Source of the DNA: Nitrobacter winogradskyi Nb-255
GTDB lineage: Bacteria; Pseudomonadota; Alphaproteobacteria; Rhizobiales; Xanthobacteraceae
NCBI RefSeq assembly: GCF_000012725.1
Contig: NC_007406.1
Location: 2,880,001 to 2,944,000, forward strand
DNA length: 64,000 bases
Direction: 5' to 3'
Below are positions 25,240 through 34,162 of the stretch, in pieces. Numbering within the stretch: position 1 is the first letter of the stretch; each line of letters opens with the position of its first letter. The notes below the pieces were generated by a model. That model searched no databases and was not told the DNA's origin. It worked only from the letters and a program-made list of their open reading frames with translations. The translations under genes and the position numbers were made by a program.

Positions 25240-25558
25240 TCAGTGAGCAGGAATGGGCTTTCCAATCGGGTGAATCGGTTTGGCGCTCCTGAAACCGACG
25301 CGCGAGAACGAAACATAAAACGCGGCGATATTCATCAGCGCCCAGATCGCGAAACCCAACGTGTAGCCGCCCATCAGATACTTGCTGCCGGCAAGGATCG
25401 CGGTCATGGTGAACCCGCATGCTGCGCCGGCGGCCTTGGCCAACCCGCTGACCGCGCCGACGTGCACGAAGTACATGGGGATCAGCTTGACGACGGCCGC
25501 CGCCGCGGCGCCGGACAGCGCCGCAAGCGCGAAGATGACGCCCAGTTCGATGGTCAGC
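25240..25558 (-). pseudogene. C-terminal fragment of an MFS transporter, probably NarK-type
   Basis: 105 codons remain, with three hydrophobic helices and a polar tail (RVGFRSAKPIHPIGKP). The glycine/alanine-rich helices (GLAKAAGAACGFTMTAILAG) and overall pattern resemble the end of NarK nitrate/nitrite transporters, which would fit a nitrite oxidiser; this identity is inferred. The N-terminal two-thirds are gone: the IS starts at 25559 within the frame. The normal terminator after the stop is intact. The missing part is not on the other side of the IS. Confidence 0.6.
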
Positions 25559-25643
25559 TGTCCGCCGTCAGGGCTCTTGAGACAGTTTAGGAGTTTTCGG
25601 GAAGGGAGGATTTCTGGATCATCGCAGCCAATTTGGAGCGCAG

Positions 25644-26018
25644 ATGAGACAGAAATCCGGGCCGGAGAAAGCACCGGCAGAGCAGGTCGTGAAGGACATC
25701 CGCCGGGCAACGCGCCGGCAGTTCTCGGCTGAAGAGAAGATCCGCATCGTGCTGGAAGGCGTGCGCGGCGAGGAGAGCATCGCCGAGCTGTGTCGGCGCG
25801 AGGGGATCGCCTCGTCGATGTATTACGGCTGGTCGAAGGAGTTCCTCGACGCCGGCAAGCGCCGTCTCGCTGGTGACACGGCCCGCGCCGCGACGTCGGA
25901 CGAGGTGAAAGAGCTGCGCCGTGAGGCGCAGGCCCTGAAGGAGGCCGTGGCCGATCTCACCCTGGAAAACCGCCTGCTGAAAAAAAGCATGCTCGCGGAT
26001 GGGGAGGACGACACATGA
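25644..26018 (+). CDS. IS3-family transposase OrfA (copy 2)
   Basis: 124 aa, identical in sequence to OrfA of copy 1, with the helix-turn-helix and coiled coil. The A7 slippery run is at 25980-25986; the -1 frame from there is open to the orfB ATG. Confidence 0.9.
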   Translation: MRQKSGPEKAPAEQVVKDIRRATRRQFSAEEKIRIVLEGVRGEESIAELCRREGIASSMYYGWSKEFLDAGKRRLAGDTARAATSDEVKELRREAQALKEAVADLTLENRLLKKSMLADGEDDT

Positions 26019-26995
26019 GGTATCCTGCATCCGAAAAGGCCGAGATCATTCGCCTGGTCGAGGCCTCGCATCTGCCGGCACGGCGAACCCTGGACAAGCT
26101 CGGCATCCCGCGCGCCACGTTCTATCGCTGGTACGATCGCTATCTCACCGGTGGGATCGAGGCTCTGGCCGATCATCGCTCGCGGCCGGATCGTGTCTGG
26201 AACCGGATTCCTGACCCAATCCGGGCCGAGATCGTCGAGCTGGCGCTGCGCGAAACGGAGCTGAGCCCGCGCGAGCTGGCGGTGCGCTTCACCGACGAGA
26301 AGCGCTACTTTGTCTCGGAGGCGTCGGTATATCGGCTGCTGAAGGCTCATGATCTCATCACCAGCCCAGCCTATATCGTCATCAAGGCGGCGTCTGAGTT
26401 CAAGGACAAGACGACAGCGCCCAACCAGCTCTGGCAAACCGACTTCACCTACCTGAAGATCACGGGTTGGGGCTGGTATTATCTCTCGACCGTGCTCGAC
26501 GACTTCTCCCGCTTCATCGTCGCCTGGAAGCTCTGCGCCACGATGCGGGCGGATGACGTCACCGCCACGCTCGATCTGGCTCTGGCGGCATCGGGGCTCG
26601 ACCAGATCGCGGTCGCGCATCGGCCGAGGCTGTTGAGCGACAACGGCGCCTCATACATCTCGGCCGAACTCGCTACCTGGCTCGACGGCAAGGGCATGAA
26701 ACACGTTCGCGGCGCGCCGTATCATCCCCAGACGCAGGGCAAGATCGAGCGCTGGCATCAGACCCTGAAGAACCGCATCCTGCTGGAAAACTACTATCTG
26801 CCCGGCGACCTTGAACGGCAGGTCGCGGCCTTCGTCGAGCACTACAATCACGGCCGCTATCACGAGAGCATCGATAATCTCACGCCCGCTGACGTCTACT
26901 TCGGCCGCGGGCAGACCATCCTCACCGAACGCGAAAGGATCAAACGCCAGACCATCCACCAAAGACGCTTGCAGCATCACCTGCAGGCCGCCTAA
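26015..26995 (+). CDS. IS3-family transposase OrfB (copy 2)
   Basis: 326 aa, differing from copy 1 at one visible residue (GLDQIAVAH here, GLDQITVAH there). All DDE motifs are intact, so it is probably active or was until recently. Confidence 0.92.
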   Translation: MRYPASEKAEIIRLVEASHLPARRTLDKLGIPRATFYRWYDRYLTGGIEALADHRSRPDRVWNRIPDPIRAEIVELALRETELSPRELAVRFTDEKRYFVSEASVYRLLKAHDLITSPAYIVIKAASEFKDKTTAPNQLWQTDFTYLKITGWGWYYLSTVLDDFSRFIVAWKLCATMRADDVTATLDLALAASGLDQIAVAHRPRLLSDNGASYISAELATWLDGKGMKHVRGAPYHPQTQGKIERWHQTLKNRILLENYYLPGDLERQVAAFVEHYNHGRYHESIDNLTPADVYFGRGQTILTERERIKRQTIHQRRLQHHLQAA

Positions 26996-27068
26996 CCTCA
27001 AACCCAGATGAGCCAGAACCTCCGTTCCCGTGACCCCGGAACAGTCTCAATTCATCTGACGACGGACA

Positions 27069-28019
27069 GTGAATGGAAAATGGACATCGGACTGGCAACC
27101 GGTCCAGGCCAAGGATGAAAAGGGCGGCTTTGTCCGTCAGACGTCCAGCTTCCGCAACTGGATCACTCCCGATGGAAGCGCCGGACCGAGCGGAGAAAGT
27201 GGCTTCCCCGCGGAACGCGGCCGCTACCATCTTTATGTCGCGTTGATCTGCCCGTGGGCCTCGCGCACACTCATTGCCCGCAAGCTGAAAAAGCTTGAGG
27301 AAGTTGTTTCGGCGTCCGTCGTGGAGCCGGTATTGACCGACCAGGGATGGCGCTTCGGCGATTATCCGGGCGCCGGGCGGGACGAGGTCAACGGCGCGAC
27401 CTATCTGCACGAACTCTATACACGAGCCGATCCGGAAATCTGCGGGCGCGCGACGGTCCCGGTCCTCTGGGACAAGAAACGCAAGACCATCGTCAACAAT
27501 GAATCCGCCGAGATCGTTCGCATGTTCAACTCGGGATTCGCCGGGTTGGCAGATGACAGCGTCGATCTTTATCCGCAGGGGCTCCGTAGCGCGATCGATG
27601 CGCTCAACGACCGCATCTACCCCGCGCTCAACAACGGCGTTTACCGCGCCGGCTTCGCCACGACGCAAATCGCCTATGACGAGGCGTTCGACGACGTCTT
27701 CGCGATGCTGGACCTGTTGGAAAACTATTTGGCGAACCGTCCGTTTCTGCTCGGCCCGCGCTTCACCGAAGCCGACATCCGCCTGTTCGTGACGCTGGTG
27801 CGTTTCGATACCGCCTATCACGGTCTTTTCAAATGCAACCTGCGGCGCCTCTCCGAGTACCCCAGCCTCACCGCCTATCTCAAACGTGTGCTGGACGTTC
27901 CCGGGATTCGCGAGACGGTCAGCATCGATCACATCAAGAGAGGGTATTATTCCATCAAGTCACTTAACCCGAACGGCATCGTCCCGAAAGGTCCGGATCT
28001 CAGCCACCTTGGCCTTTGA
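27069..28019 (+). CDS. Glutathionyl-hydroquinone reductase, 5' end cut by the IS
   Basis: About 316 aa of the Xi-class glutathione transferase family (YqjG/PcpF), which reduces glutathionyl-hydroquinones. The catalytic Cys is in LICPWASRTLIARKL; FVRQTSSFRNWI and GYYSIKSLNPNGIVPKGP are family signatures. Relatives begin with a short MGLLV-like stretch before the V-NGKW position; here the GTG at 27069 is the first base after the IS end, so about four to five codons, the native start and the promoter are missing. It may be expressed from the GTG by read-through from the IS, or be silent. Confidence 0.85.
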   Translation: MNGKWTSDWQPVQAKDEKGGFVRQTSSFRNWITPDGSAGPSGESGFPAERGRYHLYVALICPWASRTLIARKLKKLEEVVSASVVEPVLTDQGWRFGDYPGAGRDEVNGATYLHELYTRADPEICGRATVPVLWDKKRKTIVNNESAEIVRMFNSGFAGLADDSVDLYPQGLRSAIDALNDRIYPALNNGVYRAGFATTQIAYDEAFDDVFAMLDLLENYLANRPFLLGPRFTEADIRLFVTLVRFDTAYHGLFKCNLRRLSEYPSLTAYLKRVLDVPGIRETVSIDHIKRGYYSIKSLNPNGIVPKGPDLSHLGL

Positions 28020-28172
28020 TGTGAAGAGGATGCGCCCGCAGGGGCCATGGATATCATGCAAGTCGTCGCGTATACGCTCGACGATTTCGAGACGCCGGGA
28101 TGCGGGCGGAAAACCGCTGCACGATTCTCATCATCCCGTCTCCTCATCCCGCTCTGGCTGCGTGCGGCGGTC

Positions 28173-28826
28173 TCAGATCAGCGAGGCCACCGCTTCCAGC
28201 CCGATAATACGCGCCAGCGCACGCACCTCCCGCTTCTGATCTTCCCGCAGCCTCGTCAACAGCGGCTGCGCCGCGACCTTTATCTGCTCGATCTCGCCGG
28301 CGCGGAGCGCGGGTTGCTTGCCCGGCGCCGAACGCCGCTCATGGATTTTCTGGGCGGTCTCCCGCAATGCGCGTTCCACGGCGGGCCAGTAAGGCTCCTG
28401 CCCCGGCGTCAGCCGCAGCCTTCCCTTCAACGCCGCGATCTGCATATCGCTGAGCAGCGAGTAGTCCTTCTGGACCAACTGGCTTGCGAGTTTAGGCCGC
28501 GGACGTGGCAGCGGCGGTTCCTCGATCGGCGGCGTCGAAGGTAAAATCTCGGCATCGAAGGGAGAATCGGTTGCAACCGCCGGCCGAAGCGCTTCCGGCA
28601 ACGCGCCCTCGGCGTCAGGCGTCCCAGCTTGAAGCATGACCGGAAGCCTGTCTGCCTTGCGCTCGCGATTGGCCGCCGATTCGAGCGGCTCCCCTTCCGC
28701 GGACTGCGGGGACGGCGCAGCCACGAACCGAACCATCAGAACGTTGCCGTGGCCGAATATCTCCGCCAGCGCCACGCCTGTGACGACGCAGCACGCGAGC
28801 GCGAGAATCGTCATCGTCCGCGTCAA
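28173..28826 (-). CDS. Secreted LTxxQ-motif protein (Spy/CpxP-related)
   Basis: A 217-aa protein with an N-terminal hydrophobic signal (residues 6-22), a long Pro/Glu-rich disordered linker (about 40-120) and a helical C-terminal domain with RLTPGQEPYWPAVERALRE, which carries the LTxxQ motif. Spy/CpxP proteins are periplasmic chaperones; whether this distant relative is one is uncertain. The 153 bases between it and the reductase show no gene. Confidence 0.7.
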   Translation of the reverse strand: MTRTMTILALACCVVTGVALAEIFGHGNVLMVRFVAAPSPQSAEGEPLESAANRERKADRLPVMLQAGTPDAEGALPEALRPAVATDSPFDAEILPSTPPIEEPPLPRPRPKLASQLVQKDYSLLSDMQIAALKGRLRLTPGQEPYWPAVERALRETAQKIHERRSAPGKQPALRAGEIEQIKVAAQPLLTRLREDQKREVRALARIIGLEAVASLI

Positions 28827-28961
28827 AAAGGATCTCCGGTTTCAATTCACGAGCGCGGCTGATTGATCCTCACAACGCGCTATGAATCAAGGCTTGCCGT
28901 GCAAGACGGAACCGGGCGGCTGTTTATTCCACATCGGGAATCCCGCCTCTCGGGCGCGGCC

Positions 28962-29066
28962 AGAGCATTTTCCGGCGAAGTGGATACCGGTTCGCCGCAA
29001 AAAAAGCGACCAGACAACCATTTCTAGAGCATGGTCCGATTCGACTTGATCGGATCATGCTCTAGA
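28962..29066. repeat. Family-B palindromic repeat, copy 1
   Basis: AGAGCATTTTCCGGCGAAG, TGGATACCGGTTCGC and then a near-perfect 44-bp palindrome at 29023-29066 with arms TCTAGAGCATG and CATGCTCTAGA enclosing related GTCCGAT and ATCGGAT. It lies in a 340-bp gap (28827-29166) without genes. Confidence 0.75.
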
Positions 29067-29166
29067 ACGGGATGAGGAAAAGTGTGGTGCGATTTCCGCC
29101 CGCATCCCGCGTCTCAGAATTTTGGATCGATTCGATCCAAACCATCGTGATCGAACGCCCCAGAGG

Positions 29167-29409
29167 TCAGGCAGCCAAAGTGTAGGCATCCTGGATGTCG
29201 GCGACGAGTTCGGAGGCCTCCCAGATGGCATCTGGCGGGACCGCGCTCATGCTGACGGTCCAGTTCGCGCCGCTACGGGTTTTCGGCGTGCTGACGACGT
29301 CGAACCTCACCTCGCGACACAAGGGATGCCTGCCGAACGCTATGGCCACTCGTGCCTGCAATTCCTGGATGGTCGCCGGTATTTTCCGCGGCCCGATATC
29401 GCATTCCAT
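29167..29409 (-). CDS. Conserved-type hypothetical protein (80 aa)
   Basis: A soluble 80-aa protein with an N-terminal helix (IQELQARVAIAFG) then CREVRFDVVSTPKTR and a C-terminal helix (WEASELVADIQDAYTLA). The pattern resembles small uncharacterised proteins I associate with Bradyrhizobium. The start MECDIG is chosen because AAAAGG precedes it. No function is known. Confidence 0.6.
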   Translation of the reverse strand: MECDIGPRKIPATIQELQARVAIAFGRHPLCREVRFDVVSTPKTRSGANWTVSMSAVPPDAIWEASELVADIQDAYTLAA

Positions 29410-29615
29410 GGCCTTTTTGCCCCGCCCGACGGTCCCTGGCCTTTCTCGCGGCAAGTGCATACCGTTCACGGGCAAAATTTGCCTCGATAGTGGTTAATGT
29501 GTTGTTAATACGGAACCGTCTGGTCCTTCACTCGGAGAACGGTGCCCGCCACGTTGCGGAGGCCTTTTGGAACGACGCCGGTTGAACGCTCGCCGCGGCG
29601 GCCCGACCCGGCCGA

Positions 29616-29807
29616 TTACTTGGTCCGCTTGAGTTCCTCCAGCACCTCATCGATGGTCGCAAGATGCGTTTCCACGGCCTGGCGAACCAGCGTGTAGGGC
29701 TTGGGATCGTCGGGGTCGTCGGCCCTTCGAACAACGAAGCCGCGTTTGAAGGCCATCGTCCTCGCCTGCCTGAATTTTTCCAGGTCATCATTGATCGTCA
29801 TCATCAT
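29616..29807 (-). CDS. Small conserved-type hypothetical protein (63 aa)
   Basis: A charged, helical protein (DDLEKFRQARTMAFKRGF; ending DEVLEELKRTK) with no membrane segment. GGAGGAG lies immediately upstream of ATG at 29807, one of three consecutive ATG codons. Function unknown. The 206 bases before the next gene to the left have no feature. Confidence 0.65.
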   Translation of the reverse strand: MMMTINDDLEKFRQARTMAFKRGFVVRRADDPDDPKPYTLVRQAVETHLATIDEVLEELKRTK

Positions 29808-29930
29808 GCTCCTCCCTTCTCCACCGTTAAAAGGCGGCATCGCCCGAAACTGCGGCCTCCATCTATTCCAACTCCGCCCTGCTCATCAACGCATCGGTTC
29901 GCGGAGGCGCGGGGAGCGCGGCCTCATTTT

Positions 29931-30527
29931 CTAGATCAAGCGGAACGCGATCACGAACCCGAGGACGATAACGGCAGCGCCAATCGCCGCCCAAAGGCCG
30001 AGCCGCTTTTCGATCTCGCGGCGAATGGCTTCACCGTAACGGTCGAGCACGACCGCGACGATGAAGAACCGGCCGCCGCGGGCGATGATCGAGCACAGGA
30101 TAAACAGCCAGACGTTGTATCCCGCAAAACCCGAGGTGATGGTGACGAGCTTGTAGGGAATCGGCGTCAGGCCCTTGCCGATGATGATCCACGCGCCCCA
30201 TTCCGCATATGACGCGCGAAACGCCTCGACCTTGTCGCCAAGCCCATAGAGATGAATGAGCCACTGGCCGACCGAGTCATAAAGGAGCGCGCCGATCGCA
30301 TAGCCAAGCACGCCGCCGGCGACCGAGGCGATCGTGCATACGGTCGCGAACAGCCAGGCGCGTCGTGGCCGCGCCAGCGCCATCGGCAGCAGCATGACAT
30401 CGGGCGGCACTGGAAAGAATGAGCTCTCGGCGAAAGCCACGGCCGCCAGAATCCAGAGCGCATGAGGCTTGTCAGCGGCGGCGATGCACCAGTCGTAGGT
30501 CCGTCTCAGCATGGCGCGATCAACCAT
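29931..30527 (-). CDS. DedA/YqaA-family membrane protein
   Basis: About 198 aa with five to six hydrophobic segments and the VTT/DedA motifs FAESSFFPVPPDVML, GAWIIIGKGLTPIPYKLVTI and GFAGYNVWLFILCSIIARGGRFF. DedA relatives are proposed lipid scramblases or proton-coupled transporters for membrane homeostasis. The start is uncertain between 30527 and 30512. Confidence 0.85.
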   Translation of the reverse strand: MVDRAMLRRTYDWCIAAADKPHALWILAAVAFAESSFFPVPPDVMLLPMALARPRRAWLFATVCTIASVAGGVLGYAIGALLYDSVGQWLIHLYGLGDKVEAFRASYAEWGAWIIIGKGLTPIPYKLVTITSGFAGYNVWLFILCSIIARGGRFFIVAVVLDRYGEAIRREIEKRLGLWAAIGAAVIVLGFVIAFRLI

Positions 30528-30562
30528 TACGTGGCCGATTTGTCCATGGCCCACACGAAGAT

Positions 30563-30712
30563 TCAGCGACGCCTGCACAACCGGTGAACATCGATCTCCG
30601 CGATCGGCTGCCCGCACGATAGGCAGCGCCGCCGTCGTTCCGCGTTGCCGATCCCGACGCAGCGCAGGAAGTCGAGCCTCACGCGCGCGATATCACGGGG
30701 GTCATCGCACAT
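30563..30712 (-). CDS. Possible 49-aa cysteine-rich small protein
   Basis: An open frame of 49 codons (MCDDPRDIARVRLDF...) with CLSCGQPI followed by HRLC, a small zinc-ribbon or knuckle pattern, and a basic C-terminus. GAGACG lies upstream of the ATG. It ends 35 bases before the DedA gene on the same strand, so they could be co-transcribed. Assigned from pattern only. Confidence 0.42.
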   Translation of the reverse strand: MCDDPRDIARVRLDFLRCVGIGNAERRRRCLSCGQPIAEIDVHRLCRRR

Positions 30713-30789
30713 TCAGATCGTCTCTGATAAAGTACACCGCGTTACGGTCGCGCGCCGCGGCCCAGCCACCGAACTGCCGCAGTATCTTC

Positions 30790-31851
30790 ATGCAAGTGCG
30801 TTCTTTGCGTCGTCTCTGGTGTATCCTGCTTGTGCTCGTGAGCGCGGTCGGCGTTGCATGTCCCGGCGTTGCGGACAATGGGGCCGACGCCGGCGCGCCA
30901 ACCCAGATCAGGTTCTCGCTCGACCGCCCGATCGATGCCGCCGTGGCTCCGGTGGTTCTGGCATCGACCAGGGGACTGTTCCGCGCGGAAGGCCTGAGCG
31001 TCACGACGGCCGCGGCCGCCGACACCGCTGATGCGATTGCGCGTGTCGCGGCCGGCAAGAGCGATCTGGCGCTCGCGGACATCAACGCCCTGATCCGCTT
31101 TCGCGATCAGCGGGGCGCGCCCCCGGTCAAGGCCGTGTTCGTGCTGTTCGACAAGGCGGCTTACGCCTTCATCGCTCGCAAGAGCCGGGGCATCAACGCC
31201 CTTGCCGACATCGAGGGCAAGACAGTCGGCGTCATCGAGGGCGATCCTTCCATCAGGCTGTGGCCTGCGCTGGCGCGGCGGAACGGCCTGCGGCTCAAAA
31301 CCGTGAAGTTGCAGCAGATCTCCCCGGCCGTTCGTGAACCGATGCTGTCGGCGGGCCAGCTCGACGCCATATCCGGCCTGTCGTACCTGTCGGCGATCGA
31401 CCTGCGCGATCGCGGCATCCCGGCCGACGATATCGCGGTGCTGAGATTTGCCGACTACGGCTGCGCGGCCTACGGCAAGGCGCTGATCGTCAACCCGGCG
31501 TTCGCCGCCGGCAAGCCGGAAGCGGTGAAGGCGTTCCTGCGCGCGGTGATCGCCGGGCTGCGGCTCACCATCAGGGAGCCCGCGAAGGCCGTGGATGACG
31601 TGCTGGCTCAGATGGACGGCGGATCACGCGCTGTGGAGCTGGAACGCCTGCATACGGTCCTCAGCGACAATATTCTCACCAGCGAGGTCAGGCATAGCGG
31701 CATCGGCGGCATCGATCCGGCCCGGTTCGAGACGTTGCTCGACCAGATCGCCGAAGACTTCAGATTCCGCAATCGTCCGGCGGCTACGGATATCTTCGAC
31801 AGCAGTTTTCTGCCCCCGGCCAGCGACCGCAGGATCACGCAGGTTGAGTGA
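30790..31851 (+). CDS. ABC transporter substrate-binding protein (SsuA/ThiY-like)
   Basis: A 353-aa exported protein with a signal peptide (residues 8-28) and the NMT1/SsuA fold: IRFSLDRPIDAAVAPVVLASTRGLF at the N-lobe and the later LADIEGKTVGVIEG domain. Relatives bind nitrate, sulfonates, taurine or thiamine precursors. No permease or ATPase is nearby, so it is an orphan binding protein, and the ligand is unknown. Just before it (30712-30789) no promoter was identified. Confidence 0.82.
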   Translation: MQVRSLRRLWCILLVLVSAVGVACPGVADNGADAGAPTQIRFSLDRPIDAAVAPVVLASTRGLFRAEGLSVTTAAAADTADAIARVAAGKSDLALADINALIRFRDQRGAPPVKAVFVLFDKAAYAFIARKSRGINALADIEGKTVGVIEGDPSIRLWPALARRNGLRLKTVKLQQISPAVREPMLSAGQLDAISGLSYLSAIDLRDRGIPADDIAVLRFADYGCAAYGKALIVNPAFAAGKPEAVKAFLRAVIAGLRLTIREPAKAVDDVLAQMDGGSRAVELERLHTVLSDNILTSEVRHSGIGGIDPARFETLLDQIAEDFRFRNRPAATDIFDSSFLPPASDRRITQVE

Positions 31852-31945
31852 GCGGCACGGGCCGCTATATTCCAGCGTCGGCCTCTGATTAGATGCCGTC
31901 TGCCGTCCGGCGCATTCTTCATCCGCGCCGGAATTTCTCAAGCTT

Positions 31946-32066
31946 TGCTTCCGATGGAATCAGAAGCAACGGTACGGACTGTTGCTCTGACTCGTTTCCT
32001 TCACGCGAACCGGCATCCATCCTGGGGTCAAGCCCGAGGACATGCTTCGCTCGAAAACGCTACAGC
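31946..32066. repeat. Family-A palindromic repeat, copy 5
   Basis: Outer palindrome TTCCGATGGAATCAGAAGC, TTCCTTCACGCGAACCGG, inner palindrome TCCTGGGGTCAAGCCCGAGGA and CATGCTTCGCTCGAAAACGC. It ends 27 bases before the exporter start. Open frames run through it, for example a spurious N-terminal extension of the exporter. Confidence 0.85.
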
Positions 32067-32092
32067 ATCGCGATTCACAAGAGCCTTGCCTG

Positions 32093-33922
32093 ATGTCGAT
32101 GGTCCGCCTTTACACGCGCGTTCTCGAACTGCTCGGCGCGGAAGCGCGGCTCGGCTGGATCCTGGCCGGCGCCAACCTGCTGCTGGCGGGCGCGCAGTTC
32201 GCCGAGCCGGTGCTGTTCGGCCGCATCATTGACGTCCTGTCCGGCAATCCAGCCTCCGGCCTCTTTGGAATGGCCTCGACGTCACCCTGGCCGCTGCTGG
32301 CGGTTTGGGCGGCCTTCGGCCTGTTCACGATCCTGTGCGGCGTGACCGTGGCCCTGCAGGCCGACCGTCTCTCGCATCGCCAGCGTCAGGCCGTGCTGAC
32401 CGGCTATTTCGAGCACATCATGCAGTTGCCGCTCGCCTACCACGCCGGCACCCATTCGGGACGGCTGATGAAGGTGATGCTGCAAGGCACGGATGCGCTG
32501 TGGCGGCTGTGGCTCGGATTTTTCCGCGAGCATTTCGCGGCGATGATGTCGCTCGTCGTGCTGCTGCCGCTGTCGCTCTATATCAACTGGCGGCTGGCGA
32601 TCCTTCTGTTCGCGCTCTGCATCGTATTCACGATGCTGACGACGCTGGTGGTTCGCAGAACCTTCGACATGCAGAACGAGGTGGAGGCGCATTTCAGCGA
32701 TCTTTCCGCGCGGGCCTCCGACGCCCTCGGCAACGTCGCGCTGGTGCAGAGCTTTGTTCGGGTCGACGCCGAGGTGCAGGGCCTGCGGTTCGTCGTCGAC
32801 AAGCTGCTGTCTGCGCAGATGCCGGTGCTGTCGTGGTGGGCCGTCGTCACCGTGATGACGCGCGCCTCCACCACCATCACCATTCTGGCAATCTTCACCG
32901 CAGGCATCGCGCTGAACCAGCGGGGAATGACGTCGATCGGCGAGATCGTGATGTTCGTGAGCTTCGCCACCATGCTGATCCAGAGGCTGGAGCAGGTCGT
33001 TTCCTTCATCAACAGCGTGTTCATGGAGGCGCCGCGTCTTAAGGAGTTCTTCGACGTGCTCGACGCCGTTCCGGCCGTGCGCGACCGGCCCGACGCCGTC
33101 GATCCCGGACGATTGCAGGGACGCGTTGAATTCAACGACGTGTCGTTCTCCTACGACAGCAAAAGGCCGGCGGTCGCGAACCTGTCGTTTGTCGCATCGC
33201 CTGGGGAAACCATCGCGCTGGTCGGCCCGACCGGCGCGGGCAAGTCCACCGCCGTCGCGCTGCTGCACCGGGCGTTCGATCCGCAATCCGGCATCATCAG
33301 GATCGACGGCATGGACATTCGCGACCTCACGCTCAGCGGGTTACGGCGAAACATCGGCGTGGTGTTCCAGGAGCCGTTGCTGTTCAACCGCTCGATCGCC
33401 GAGAACCTCCGCGTCGGCAAGCCCGACGCCACCGACGAGGAGATGCGGCTCGCCGCCGGACGTGCCCAGGCGCTGGACTTCATCGAACGCGGCGAGAAAA
33501 AATTCGATACGCATGCCGGCGAGCGCGGGCGAATGCTGTCCGGCGGCGAACGGCAGCGGCTGTCGATCGCCCGCGCCCTGCTGAAGGATCCGCCGATCCT
33601 GATCCTCGACGAGGCGACCAGCGCGCTGGACGCCGTGACCGAGGCCAAGGTCAACGCCGCGCTCGACGAGGTGATGAAGGGACGCACCACATTCGTCATC
33701 GCGCATCGGCTGTCCACCATACGGAACGCCGCGCGAATTCTGGTTTTCGCGGATGGCCGCGTGATCGAAAGCGGAACTTTCGGCGAACTCCTGGCGAACG
33801 GAGGTCATTTCGCCCAACTCGCGAAAGCGCAATTCATGACGCAGGAGAGTACCCAGGCAGACCTGTCCTCATCGCGAACCAACCCGGCCGTCGAAATTCG
33901 GCCCCTTTCGTTGGGGAATTAG
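32093..33922 (+). CDS. ndvA: Cyclic beta-glucan ABC exporter, NdvA/ChvA-like
   Basis: About 609 aa, a half-transporter with six transmembrane helices (residues 20-290) fused to an ATPase domain. Walker [10 protein letters not shown], signature [15 protein letters not shown] and Walker [13 protein letters not shown] are intact. The overall sequence resembles NdvA/ChvA, which export cyclic beta-1,2-glucan to the periplasm for osmoadaptation and host interaction. No glucan synthase (ndvB) is in the window. The start [14 protein letters not shown] is chosen from family N-termini; the frame open to 32042 is repeat sequence. Confidence 0.85.
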   Translation: MSMVRLYTRVLELLGAEARLGWILAGANLLLAGAQFAEPVLFGRIIDVLSGNPASGLFGMASTSPWPLLAVWAAFGLFTILCGVTVALQADRLSHRQRQAVLTGYFEHIMQLPLAYHAGTHSGRLMKVMLQGTDALWRLWLGFFREHFAAMMSLVVLLPLSLYINWRLAILLFALCIVFTMLTTLVVRRTFDMQNEVEAHFSDLSARASDALGNVALVQSFVRVDAEVQGLRFVVDKLLSAQMPVLSWWAVVTVMTRASTTITILAIFTAGIALNQRGMTSIGEIVMFVSFATMLIQRLEQVVSFINSVFMEAPRLKEFFDVLDAVPAVRDRPDAVDPGRLQGRVEFNDVSFSYDSKRPAVANLSFVASPGETIALVGPTGAGKSTAVALLHRAFDPQSGIIRIDGMDIRDLTLSGLRRNIGVVFQEPLLFNRSIAENLRVGKPDATDEEMRLAAGRAQALDFIERGEKKFDTHAGERGRMLSGGERQRLSIARALLKDPPILILDEATSALDAVTEAKVNAALDEVMKGRTTFVIAHRLSTIRNAARILVFADGRVIESGTFGELLANGGHFAQLAKAQFMTQESTQADLSSSRTNPAVEIRPLSLGN

Positions 33923-34015
33923 GCTGAGGACCATCTGTTCTGGCCTGTCGGGCTGGTATAGATTGGAGCGGCCGCGACGACGGCGCCCGGACACGCTTGA
34001 AACCCAGCCGCGTAT

Positions 34016-34117
34016 TCCGCAAAAATGGATGCCGGTTTCGCGATCAGACGACGCGCAGCTACCGACCGAGCGCATCTTCTGACGCCTGACCGGACTCCAT
34101 CGGAAAATGCTCGAGAA
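34016..34117. repeat. Family-B repeat, degenerate copy 2
   Basis: TTCCGCAAAAATGGATGCCGGTTT and the terminal CGGAAAATGCTCGA recall the family-B ends; the centre is diverged. It fills most of the 240-bp gap between the exporter and carboxypeptidase genes. Confidence 0.4.
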
Positions 34118-34162
34118 GCAGACCGTCTTGCTGAAAGAGGGTCTTAAAGGACCGGATCGACC

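Larger units (their letters stand above)
25559..27068 (+). mobile_element. IS3-family insertion sequence, copy 2 (1510 bp)
   Basis: Same terminal repeats and length as the copy at 17058-18567, in inverted orientation 7 kb away. The flanks (TGGTCAGC at the left and GTGAATGG at the right) do not form a direct repeat. It joins a transporter remnant to a reductase gene lacking its first codons, so the DNA on at least one side was lost or moved after insertion. Confidence 0.93.

Noticed and set aside
32042-32092. N-terminal extension of the NdvA-like exporter
   Set aside because: Encoded by the repeat; family N-termini start at MSMVRLYTR.
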